DNA from: Pseudolabrys sp.
GTDB taxonomy: Bacteria; Pseudomonadota; Alphaproteobacteria; Rhizobiales; Xanthobacteraceae
Length of the DNA: 53,898 nucleotides
Direction of reading: 5' to 3'
NCBI GenBank assembly: GCA_022841665.1
Contig: JALHRB010000020.1
Location: forward strand, 1 to 53,898
Under the pieces are notes generated by a model. It ran no database searches and was not told the DNA's origin. It worked only from the letters and a program-made list of their open reading frames with translations. This document shows positions 15,931 to 23,182 of the stretch, one piece after another. The position numbers and the translations under genes were made by a program. The stretch's first letter is position 1. Each line of letters starts with the position of its first letter.

Positions 15931-16240
15931 GCTGGAAGCCGATCTGCTTCTGACGGCAGCCGCCAGGCTGCAGAACGTGCGCGACGGCTGGGAAGAGCGC
16001 AAGGACACCGAGCTCGAGGCGGCGCTGCTCTATAACCGCAAGCTCTGGTCGATCTTCGTCACCTCGGCGACCAGCCCGGAGAATCCGCTACCCGCCAACG
16101 TGCGGCAGAACGTGGCCAATATCGGCCTGTTCGTGCTCAAGCACACGCTGACGGTGCTGGCGAGCCCGAAACCGGAAAATCTGCATTCGCTGATCAATAT
16201 CAACCGCGAGATCGCCGCCGGCCTGCGCAGCCGCGCCTGA
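15872..16240 (+). CDS. flaF: Flagellin synthesis regulator FlaF
   Basis: 122 residues with MQQGAKAYGAIAKKSASPRE at the start and LYNRKLWSIFVTS plus LIAxLxNIxxFxxxH-like C-terminal helices (NVANIGLFVLKHTLTVLA). FlaF binds flagellin and is needed for its synthesis or secretion, opposing FlbT. The start lies inside flbT, preceded by GAAGGAGTTGCTGGATC, giving an unusually long 59-bp overlap. The usual FlaF N-terminus fits this start, so the overlap is real rather than a miscalled start. Confidence 0.93.
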   Translation: MQQGAKAYGAIAKKSASPRELEADLLLTAAARLQNVRDGWEERKDTELEAALLYNRKLWSIFVTSATSPENPLPANVRQNVANIGLFVLKHTLTVLASPKPENLHSLININREIAAGLRSRA

Positions 16241-16259
16241 CCTCGCTGGACCTCAAATG

Positions 16260-16293
16260 AAAAACCGCGGCCCCGAGGGCCGCGGTTTCTTTA
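16260..16293. terminator. Bidirectional terminator between flaF and flgL
   Basis: 12-bp stem AAACCGCGGCCC / GGGCCGCGGTTT with a 3-base loop. It is followed by CTTTA on the plus strand and by TTTTTCATTT on the minus strand, so it can end both the flaF and the convergent flgL transcripts. Confidence 0.85.
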
Positions 16294-16308
16294 TGCGCGT
16301 CGCGATCG

Positions 16309-17799
16309 TCAGAGATAGTTCACGAGACTGGTCTGGAACAGCATAGCCGTGGTCTGCATCGAGGCCTGCATGCGCGTCTGCAAGGACAGGATCTTGGAGG
16401 CGACTTCCTCGTCCGACACGCCGGCGATCGATTCCAGAAATTCGCCCAGGGTCGCCCCAGTCTGTTGATGCCGCGTCTTGGCGGCGGCCAGCGAGCCTTG
16501 CGCGCTGGCGAGGTCGGCCTGAATGTCGGTCACGGATTGGCCGCCGGCGTTGTTGATGTTGGTCGCAAGCCGGCTGTTGAGCGATCGGCTGAGCGCGGCG
16601 CCGTTCGGATCGGTCGGTGACACCGTCACCGTCGCCAAAGTCGCGATATTCTGCACCAGCGCACGAATGCCGTCCTCGTTGGCGCGTGCGCCGTAGGAAA
16701 CGCCGAGCGACTGGTCGATACGCGCCGTCGCGGTGCCGCGGGCCGGGTCGCTGCCGGTTTCGCCGGTGTACCAGATCACCGTATTGGCCGCGGTGCCGGC
16801 GGTCATAGCGGTGGCGGAGTTGAAGGGCGGGCCGCTGACGCGCTGGGGCGGCGTGGCGGTGTCGCCGGCGAAAAACTCCTCCGAGGCCTTGACCGCGGAG
16901 GCGGCGGTCAGCGCGGTGGCGGCGAGCGTGCCGAGACCGCCGGTGAGCGCCGCCTGGAAATTGGTCGCAGTTGCCGTCGCCGTCGCCCCGATGGTGAACT
17001 CGTTGACGCCGGCCGGCGAATTCGTGGTCGCGGTCAGCGTCAGGTTCTCGCTGGTGCCGTCGGGCAGAGTAAAGCGCACGGTAATGGCTTCGCCCGCTGC
17101 CGGCAGGCCGGTGAAGTTCACCGACATCGTCGCCGGCGCACCGGATGGGCCGGTCAAGGTCGCATTCGACAGCGTTGAGTTGGCCGAGGCGAGCTTCATT
17201 CCGAACACGCCGGCGTCCTCGGTCAGGCTCACCGACGTTCCGCCGTTGGCGACCGTCAGGCGCCCAAGTCCGCTGGCGCCAAGGTCGGCCTGCGCGCGTT
17301 CGTCCACGAGTTGCTTGAGGCCGGCGCGGGCGCCGTCGCCGTCGAGGATATGGGAAAGCGTCTCCACCGCCGGCCTGTCGGTCGTGCGGCCCGAGAACAG
17401 ATAACGGTCCCCGGCCTGCGCGTTGAGCAGCCCAAGCAACTCTTCGATCGAAGTCTGCGCCGTAGCCTGCGCCGTGATCGCGCCGGCACTGTTGCCCGTG
17501 GTGTTGGCCTGGATCATCACCGCCTTCACGGCGCTGCCGATGCCGGTCATGCGGTTGAGCGCGGTGTTCATCAGGCTGATACGCGACGTCACATTGTCGA
17601 TGGTGTCGTCATAGCCCTCGAGCGCGGAGAGCTGGGCGTTCAGGCTCACGGTCAGCCCGCGGTCGAGGCCGAGCCCGGCATAGGTCGCCGACTTCTGCCC
17701 GGTGCTGAGCTGGCGCTGCAGATCATTGAACTGCGCGCGCATGGCCACCAGTTGCTTGATGGCGAGGCCCGACTGGGCTCCGATCCCCGAGACGCTCAT
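16309..17799 (-). CDS. flgL: Flagellar hook-associated protein 3 FlgL
   Basis: 496 residues. The N-terminal flagellin-like helix (FNDLQRQLSTGQKSATYAGLG) and the SVGDRYLFSG-type motif (NAQAGDRYLFSGRTTDRPAV) are clear, and the C-terminus (ILSLQTRMQASMQTTAMLFQ) matches FlgL. It is much longer than the ~320-residue enterobacterial protein because of a Thr/Ala-rich insertion at about residues 190-330 with beta-strand composition, probably exposed at the hook-filament junction. It begins 7 bp after flgK and ends the leftward flgE-flgK-flgL operon. Confidence 0.92.
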   Translation of the reverse strand: MSVSGIGAQSGLAIKQLVAMRAQFNDLQRQLSTGQKSATYAGLGLDRGLTVSLNAQLSALEGYDDTIDNVTSRISLMNTALNRMTGIGSAVKAVMIQANTTGNSAGAITAQATAQTSIEELLGLLNAQAGDRYLFSGRTTDRPAVETLSHILDGDGARAGLKQLVDERAQADLGASGLGRLTVANGGTSVSLTEDAGVFGMKLASANSTLSNATLTGPSGAPATMSVNFTGLPAAGEAITVRFTLPDGTSENLTLTATTNSPAGVNEFTIGATATATATNFQAALTGGLGTLAATALTAASAVKASEEFFAGDTATPPQRVSGPPFNSATAMTAGTAANTVIWYTGETGSDPARGTATARIDQSLGVSYGARANEDGIRALVQNIATLATVTVSPTDPNGAALSRSLNSRLATNINNAGGQSVTDIQADLASAQGSLAAAKTRHQQTGATLGEFLESIAGVSDEEVASKILSLQTRMQASMQTTAMLFQTSLVNYL

Positions 17800-17806
17800 G
17801 CCGTCC

Positions 17807-19672
17807 TCACATCTGCATCAGGGTTTTCAGCATTTCGTTCACCGCCGAGAGGATGCGCGCGTTGGCGGCGTAGGAATTCTGCAGGGTCAAGAGATTGGCC
17901 ATCTCCTGGTCGACATTGACGCTGGCGCTGTCGTTGAATCGCTGCTGCAAGGCGTTGAGCACCACGTCCTGGCCCTGCTTGAGATTGTTGGCCGAATCCG
18001 CGGCCTCGCCCTGTCGGCTGATCACTTGGCGCAGGAACGTCGTGATCGAGCCGGAGAAGGGCGACGATGCCGTGCCTATGCCGGTATCGGGCGCGAACTG
18101 CATCACGCCGGTGGTGAGCTGCCGCAGGATGAAATCGGGCCGCGTGCTGTCACCCGACGCGGTGCTGCCCGAAAAGGCGACCAGCTTCGACGGATCGCCG
18201 GCGAGCGCGGTGTTCACCGAGATACGGCTGGCAAAGCCGATGCTCTGCGAGCCGAGTGCACCGAAAGCGCCGGTATAGGCCTGGTTGCCGTCGGTGAAGA
18301 ACGGCAGCTCGGCCGAACCGCCTGCCAGCGTGGTCGCGGTCTTGGTGACGGACAGCGCGTCGACGTTGACGATATTGCCGGCGCCGTCGTCGAGCACGCG
18401 CAAAGTCGTGCCGGCCGGATTGGAGGCCACCATGCCGGTCGCGGCGATGGCGGCGTTGATCTGCACCACGACCGAGGCCGTGCCGCCGGAGAAATCGATG
18501 CCGACGACCCGGTCGCCTGCGAGCGTGGTGGCGGCGTCCGACAGCGGCAGCGCGCCCGGATCGTCCACGCGCATGAAAGTGATGGCGCGCGCCGTGCTGG
18601 TCAGCGAATCCGTGTAGTTGATCGTGATGGTGTTGCCGTCCGACAGGCCGCCGATGTCGACGTCAAACCCCTGCTGCGGCGGCGACGAAACCGTCCCTCC
18701 GGCGGTGGTCTTGTTGGACAGTGCGGTCGCCATGGCGGCCGCTATGGCGTCGAGCTGCGTCTGTGCCTGGACCAGGTCCTCATCGCGCATCTGCAGGAAG
18801 GCCGCGATTTCGCCCGAGCGGATCGCTTTCGATTGGATCAGGTCGACGGCACTGCCGTTCGCCGCCACCAGCGCGAGGGTGCCGACGGTGCGCACCGACG
18901 GATCGGCGCTCCACGCCGAGGCCGCCGTCATCGTGCCTTGCAGGTCGAATTGCAATTGCGCGGCTTGCGAGCCGACAAGCTGCACTCCGGAATTGGTGAA
19001 TACCGCGACCTGGGCGTTGTCGCTGCTGACGACATTGATGTCCATCAGTTGCGAGAGCTGGTCGATATAGGCGTCGCGCTGGTCGAGCAAAGTCGCCGTG
19101 GCGCTGTCGTTGACGCTTGAGGCGGCGACCTTCTGATTGAGCAGCGCGATCTGCTGCATCGCGTGGTTCGCCCGCGACACCGCATCGGCAATGCCGAGCT
19201 CAGCGTCGCCGCGCAGGTTCTGGATGCGGTCGCTCATTTGATTGAGCTGCTGGGCGACCAGTTGCGCCGTGCTGATCACCGACGAGCGCGCCGCCGGGTC
19301 GTCCGGGCTGGTCGAGAGCGACTGCAGGGCCGTGGAGAAATTGTTGTAGACCGTCTCCAGCGCATTGTTGGAGCCGGGCGTGCCGTAGACGTCCTGCAGG
19401 CGTTGATAGAACTGCGCGCGCTGGGTGGCGTAGGAGGCGCCTGCGCTCTCGGTGCGGAGCTGGCGCTGCACATATTGATCCAGCTCGCGCTGGATCTCGC
19501 TGATGCGCACGCCGATGCCGGTGCCGTTGCCCGACGTGGCGACCTGGTTGACGGTCTTGCGGACGTAACCGGGCGTGTCGGCATTGGCGACGTTGGCCGC
19601 CACAAGCGACAAGGCCTGCTGATTGACCTTCAGCCCGGAAATCGCCGCCGAAAGCGCCTGGGTCAGACTCAT
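17807..19672 (-). CDS. flgK: Flagellar hook-associated protein 1 FlgK
   Basis: 621 residues. The N-terminus SLTQALSAAISGLKVNQQAL and VAANVANADTPGYVRKTV carries the rod/hook signature, the helical D1 region includes QRAQFYQRLQDVYGTPGSNN, and the C-terminus (VNVDQEMANLLTLQNSYAAN) is the conserved FlgK end. The central domain is Thr/Ala-rich and variable. FlgK is the first hook-filament junction protein. It follows flgE by 47 bp. Confidence 0.95.
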   Translation of the reverse strand: MSLTQALSAAISGLKVNQQALSLVAANVANADTPGYVRKTVNQVATSGNGTGIGVRISEIQRELDQYVQRQLRTESAGASYATQRAQFYQRLQDVYGTPGSNNALETVYNNFSTALQSLSTSPDDPAARSSVISTAQLVAQQLNQMSDRIQNLRGDAELGIADAVSRANHAMQQIALLNQKVAASSVNDSATATLLDQRDAYIDQLSQLMDINVVSSDNAQVAVFTNSGVQLVGSQAAQLQFDLQGTMTAASAWSADPSVRTVGTLALVAANGSAVDLIQSKAIRSGEIAAFLQMRDEDLVQAQTQLDAIAAAMATALSNKTTAGGTVSSPPQQGFDVDIGGLSDGNTITINYTDSLTSTARAITFMRVDDPGALPLSDAATTLAGDRVVGIDFSGGTASVVVQINAAIAATGMVASNPAGTTLRVLDDGAGNIVNVDALSVTKTATTLAGGSAELPFFTDGNQAYTGAFGALGSQSIGFASRISVNTALAGDPSKLVAFSGSTASGDSTRPDFILRQLTTGVMQFAPDTGIGTASSPFSGSITTFLRQVISRQGEAADSANNLKQGQDVVLNALQQRFNDSASVNVDQEMANLLTLQNSYAANARILSAVNEMLKTLMQM

Positions 19673-19719
19673 GGCCGGCCGCCGTTCCCGTTATCGCCCG
19701 CTACGCCGTGCAAATCCGC

Positions 19720-21720
19720 CTACCGCAGCATGTTCAGGAGATCCTGAACCATGGTATTGGTGGTGCTGATCACGCGCGTATTGGCCGAATAGGCCTGCTG
19801 CGTGACGATCAGCTTGGTGAACTCGTCCGCGATATCGGTGTTGGAGCCTTCCAGCGCGGAGCCTGTGATCTTGCCCCCGGGATTGTAGGTGGCCGCGCCG
19901 GATTCCGCCGTCGCCTCGAAGGCGCCGCCGTCGACACGCTTGAGGAAGTTGGCGCCGGTAAAATTCGCCAAGGTTATCTCGGCGAGATCGACCGACCGGC
20001 CGTTCGAATAGGTGCCGACGATGCGGCCTTTGTCGCTCACCGCCACCGACTGCAGCTGGCCGGCCGGATAGCCGTTCTGCTGCAGCATGTTCACCTGCGC
20101 GGTGCCGTTCGAATCGGCGAACTGGGTGATCCCGCCGGCATTGTGGTTGACCTGCACGTCGCCGAGCGACACGCCGTTCACAGTCACGTTGGTCAATGTA
20201 ACGGAGGCGACCGTCGGGTTGAGCTGGCCGTTGGCGCCGAAGGTGTAGGTCACGCCGGCGTTGACCCAGGCGGCCTGCGTGCCGGTGGCGGTCGCACTGG
20301 TCTGGTAAAACAGGTTCCAGCTGTCGGTATGGCCGGACCCGAGCGTGGCGGAGTCGACCTTGCCCCAGCGCAGCTGGATATTCACCGCGGCGCCGGAGAC
20401 GTCATAGGCGGTGATGGCGCCGCCCGAGATCGTTTCGTTGACGAAAGTCGAGACGTCGTTGGCGACTACCGTTCCATTGGACGGCAGCGCGGTCGAAGTA
20501 TTGATACCGAAGTTGAGTTTGGTCGCGTCGCCGCCGACGATGATAGTATCGGTCGAGGTCGCAGACGTGACCGTGACGTTGCCGTTCGCCGGGTCGGCCG
20601 AGGCCGTGCCGCCGACAATGCCGCTGAGCGCGGTGTTCAACTCGGCCAAGGTGGTGATCTCGCCGACGCCGGTGCCGAAGGTGAGCGTCAAAGTCGGGTT
20701 GGCGCCGATCTTGAAGGTGAGCGTCTGACTGGCCGCCGCCGCACCCTGCGTCAGCAGGTTGGTGGCATTGGTGGTGCCGGCCGACAGGCCGAGTTCGGTA
20801 AGGACCGCGAGCGTGCTGGTGCCGCCAATGACGATGTTTGTTTCGGCGTTGGCGCTGGTGAGCACGAGACGGTTGGAACCGTCGATGGCGGCTGAGACGC
20901 CGGTGGTGCCGGTCTGAGCGTCGATCGCGGCCTCGACAGCCGCCGCGTTGGCGCCGGCGCCGATGGCGATGGAAGTGCCGTTGATCACCAAATTGCCGCC
21001 GACCGAGCTCAGGGCGACCAGCGACGCCGATCCGGTCACAGCCGCGGCCGCGTCAGCCGACAAGGTGGCGCCGCTGCCGATAATCTTGGCGTTCGCCGGC
21101 GCGCCAGCGACCGGATTGGCGGAGAAGTTCGCCGGGTTGAGCAGTTCGGAGCCAGGCACCGCGGCGTTGTGGTCGAACGTCTTCGGATAGCTCGAGAGGT
21201 TGGCGCGATAATCGATGGTCGTGGTCGGCTGCGCCGGCAGGAAACCGTTCTGGAATTGCAGGACTTCTGGGACGCTGCCGGACAAGTTGCCGGTGGTGGC
21301 GTCGATCGGGATGCCCATCAGGTAATAGCCGGCGCCGTTGACGAGATAGCCGTTCTGGTCGACCTGAAAGTCGCCGCGGCGGCTGTACAAGTCGACGCCG
21401 CTGAACGACGGCCGGTTGTCGACGAAGGTTTCGGGCTTCTGCACCACGAAGAAGCCCTGCCCGTTGATCGCCATGAAGGTCGAGACCGAGGCGCTCTGGA
21501 TGTCGCCCTGCACCGTGTTGGTCGAGCGCGACTCGGCGGACACGTTGCCGGCCAGCTGGCGGCTCGGCGCGCTGTCGGGGATCATGTCCTCGAAGCTGGT
21601 GTCGATGCGCTTGAACGCCGTCGTCTGCGAGTTGGCGATGTTGCCCGACACGTTCTCGAGCGCATAAGACTGCGCGCGCATGCCCGACACCGCGGTGCTC
21701 AAGGCGCCAAAAATGCCCAT
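19720..21720 (-). CDS. flgE: Flagellar hook protein FlgE
   Basis: 666 residues from the ATG at 21720 with GGAG upstream. The start MGIFGALSTAVSGMRAQSYA and ENVSGNIANSQTTAFKRID are typical hook sequences, and the C-terminus (TDIADEFTKLIVTQQAYSAN) carries the hook helix. The protein is far longer than E. coli FlgE (~400 residues), owing to Ala/Thr-rich beta-domain insertions at about 245-460; enlarged FlgE proteins are usual in this lineage. A frame extending to 21798 would start inside the sigma54-like promoter. First gene of the flgE-flgK-flgL operon. Confidence 0.95.
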   Translation of the reverse strand: MGIFGALSTAVSGMRAQSYALENVSGNIANSQTTAFKRIDTSFEDMIPDSAPSRQLAGNVSAESRSTNTVQGDIQSASVSTFMAINGQGFFVVQKPETFVDNRPSFSGVDLYSRRGDFQVDQNGYLVNGAGYYLMGIPIDATTGNLSGSVPEVLQFQNGFLPAQPTTTIDYRANLSSYPKTFDHNAAVPGSELLNPANFSANPVAGAPANAKIIGSGATLSADAAAAVTGSASLVALSSVGGNLVINGTSIAIGAGANAAAVEAAIDAQTGTTGVSAAIDGSNRLVLTSANAETNIVIGGTSTLAVLTELGLSAGTTNATNLLTQGAAAASQTLTFKIGANPTLTLTFGTGVGEITTLAELNTALSGIVGGTASADPANGNVTVTSATSTDTIIVGGDATKLNFGINTSTALPSNGTVVANDVSTFVNETISGGAITAYDVSGAAVNIQLRWGKVDSATLGSGHTDSWNLFYQTSATATGTQAAWVNAGVTYTFGANGQLNPTVASVTLTNVTVNGVSLGDVQVNHNAGGITQFADSNGTAQVNMLQQNGYPAGQLQSVAVSDKGRIVGTYSNGRSVDLAEITLANFTGANFLKRVDGGAFEATAESGAATYNPGGKITGSALEGSNTDIADEFTKLIVTQQAYSANTRVISTTNTMVQDLLNMLR

Positions 21721-21782
21721 GACTTTTCTCCACTGTCGCAACCGCGCCGAAGCGGCGCGCAAAATCCCGCGACGGCTGCTTC

Positions 21783-21797
21783 GCAATCGGCGTGCCA
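21783..21797 (-). promoter_or_regulatory. Sigma54 promoter upstream of flgE (perfect consensus)
   Basis: On the minus strand TGGCAC-GCCGA-TTGC, an exact match to the -24/-12 consensus, 63 bp upstream of the flgE ATG. It faces the flgE-flgK-flgL operon. Confidence 0.85.
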
Positions 21798-21826
21798 CTA
21801 ATTTATATATGTAATTTCAATATCTT

Positions 21827-21859
21827 AAACGAAAGCGGCGGTCCGCTGGGGGCCGCCGC
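21827..21859 (-). terminator. Probable terminator after msrB
   Basis: On the minus strand the stem GCGGCGG / CCGCCGC is followed by TTTCGTTT. It lies 46 bp past the msrB stop and ahead of the flgE promoter. The loop is 11 bases long and the T-tract interrupted. Confidence 0.5.
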
Positions 21860-21904
21860 AAGGGTCCGTTTCTGCCGCCAGCGGCAGATTTTGCCGGGGG
21901 TGTC

Positions 21905-22411
21905 TTAAGAGGCCTGCGCCCCCGCCGGCTGAAACTTCATGGCCACGCCGTTCATGCAGTAGCGCAGGCCGGTGGGCGCCGGGCCGTCGTCGAAAACGTG
22001 GCCGAGATGGCCGAGGCAGCGCCGGCAATGCACCTCGGTGCGTGTCATGAAGAAGGAGCGGTCCTGCTTGGTGCCGATCGCGTCCGGCAGCGGCTCGTAG
22101 AAGCTCGGCCAGCCGGTGCCGCTCTCGAACTTGGTCTCCGACGCAAACAGACGGTTATCGCAGCCGGCGCAGACAAAGGTGCCCTGGCGCTTCTCGCGGT
22201 TGAGCGGGCTGGTGCCGGCGCGCTCGGTGCCGTGCTTGCGCAGCACGCCGTACTGCTCCGGCGTCAGGCGCTTGCGCCAATCGGCGTCGCTCAGCTTCTG
22301 GTAGTCGATGTCCTGCGCCGTCGTCATGGTTGCTGCCTCGCCGAAGTTTCGGGTTACGGTGAGCGCGGCGAACGCCACGCCGGCCGTCAACAGGGCCCGC
22401 CGATCCATCAT
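21905..22411 (-). CDS. msrB: Exported peptide-methionine (R)-S-oxide reductase MsrB
   Basis: 168 residues. It reduces methionine-R-sulfoxide in proteins. The zinc Cys pairs are C81-x2-C84 and C129-x2-C132, and the catalytic Cys is C152 in GLRYCMN. The N-terminus MMDRRALLTAGVAFAALTV is a hydrophobic leader with twin Arg, so the enzyme is probably exported, possibly by Tat. The ATG at 22411 overlaps the msrA stop (ATGA); a longer frame to 22474 would start inside msrA. Confidence 0.92.
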   Translation of the reverse strand: MMDRRALLTAGVAFAALTVTRNFGEAATMTTAQDIDYQKLSDADWRKRLTPEQYGVLRKHGTERAGTSPLNREKRQGTFVCAGCDNRLFASETKFESGTGWPSFYEPLPDAIGTKQDRSFFMTRTEVHCRRCLGHLGHVFDDGPAPTGLRYCMNGVAMKFQPAGAQAS

Positions 22412-23010
22412 CAGCTGTCTCCCTTGCGTGCGCCCCACAATTGCTCCAGCCGCTGATCGCGGCCGCAATTCCATCGGTAGAATTTATATTTGACCGGGTT
22501 CTTTTGATAGAAGTCCTGGTGATAGTCCTCGGCCGGGTAGAACGTGCCGGCCGCCGCGATCTCGGTGAATACTTTCTGCTTCAGTTGGGCCTCGATCTTC
22601 TTCTTCGAGGCCTGCGCCAGGCGCATCTGTTCTTCGCCGAAGGTGAAGATGGCCGTGCGGTACTGATCGCCGCGGTCGCAGAACTGCGCGTCCTTGGCGA
22701 GCGGATCGACGGTCCGCCAGTAGTAGTCGAGCAACTGCTGATAGGAAACTTTTGCCGGATCGTAGACGACCTCGACCGCCTCCGCATGGCCGGTGCCGCC
22801 GGCCGAAATCTGGCTATAGGTCGGATTGGCGGTCTTCCCCCCGATGTAGCCCGAGGTGGTCGAGAGCACGCCCGGCACCTCGTCGAAATCGGATTCCGTG
22901 CACCAGAAGCAACCGCCGGCGAAGACGGCCTTCTGGGTCGGCGCATTTTGCGCCGCGGCCAGCCCGGCGGCAGCCAGCGCCAAGATCAGACCGAGCAGCA
23001 GACGGGGCAT
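22411..23010 (-). CDS. msrA: Exported peptide-methionine (S)-S-oxide reductase MsrA
   Basis: 199 residues from the ATG at 23010, which has a near-perfect GGGAGGT ribosome-binding site. A Sec signal peptide (LLLGLILALAAAGLAAA) precedes the catalytic motif GGCFWC (C34 and C37), followed by DRGDQYRTAIF and AEDYHQDFYQ, all MsrA hallmarks. With the coupled msrB it forms a periplasmic methionine-sulfoxide repair pair. It lies divergently upstream of the TPR glycosyltransferase gene. Confidence 0.94.
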   Translation of the reverse strand: MPRLLLGLILALAAAGLAAAQNAPTQKAVFAGGCFWCTESDFDEVPGVLSTTSGYIGGKTANPTYSQISAGGTGHAEAVEVVYDPAKVSYQQLLDYYWRTVDPLAKDAQFCDRGDQYRTAIFTFGEEQMRLAQASKKKIEAQLKQKVFTEIAAAGTFYPAEDYHQDFYQKNPVKYKFYRWNCGRDQRLEQLWGARKGDS

Positions 23011-23182
23011 TCGGGACCTCCCGGGGTTCGTGGCACCTGCCATAGCGCATATACGGTCCGCGGCCGTTCAACAGCGCATCACTCCGCCATCACGGTTGTG
23101 CGAGGGACTTCATCCGGCGGGGAGGGTCTGGACGACTCAGCGGGGCTTTTTTACCCCTCATGGCAAGGGGGACCGCGCCGGA

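Noticed and set aside
21861-21900. A CTGCCGC/GCGGCAG hairpin followed by ATTTT on the plus strand.
   Set aside because: No plus-strand gene ends here, so it is not annotated as a terminator.
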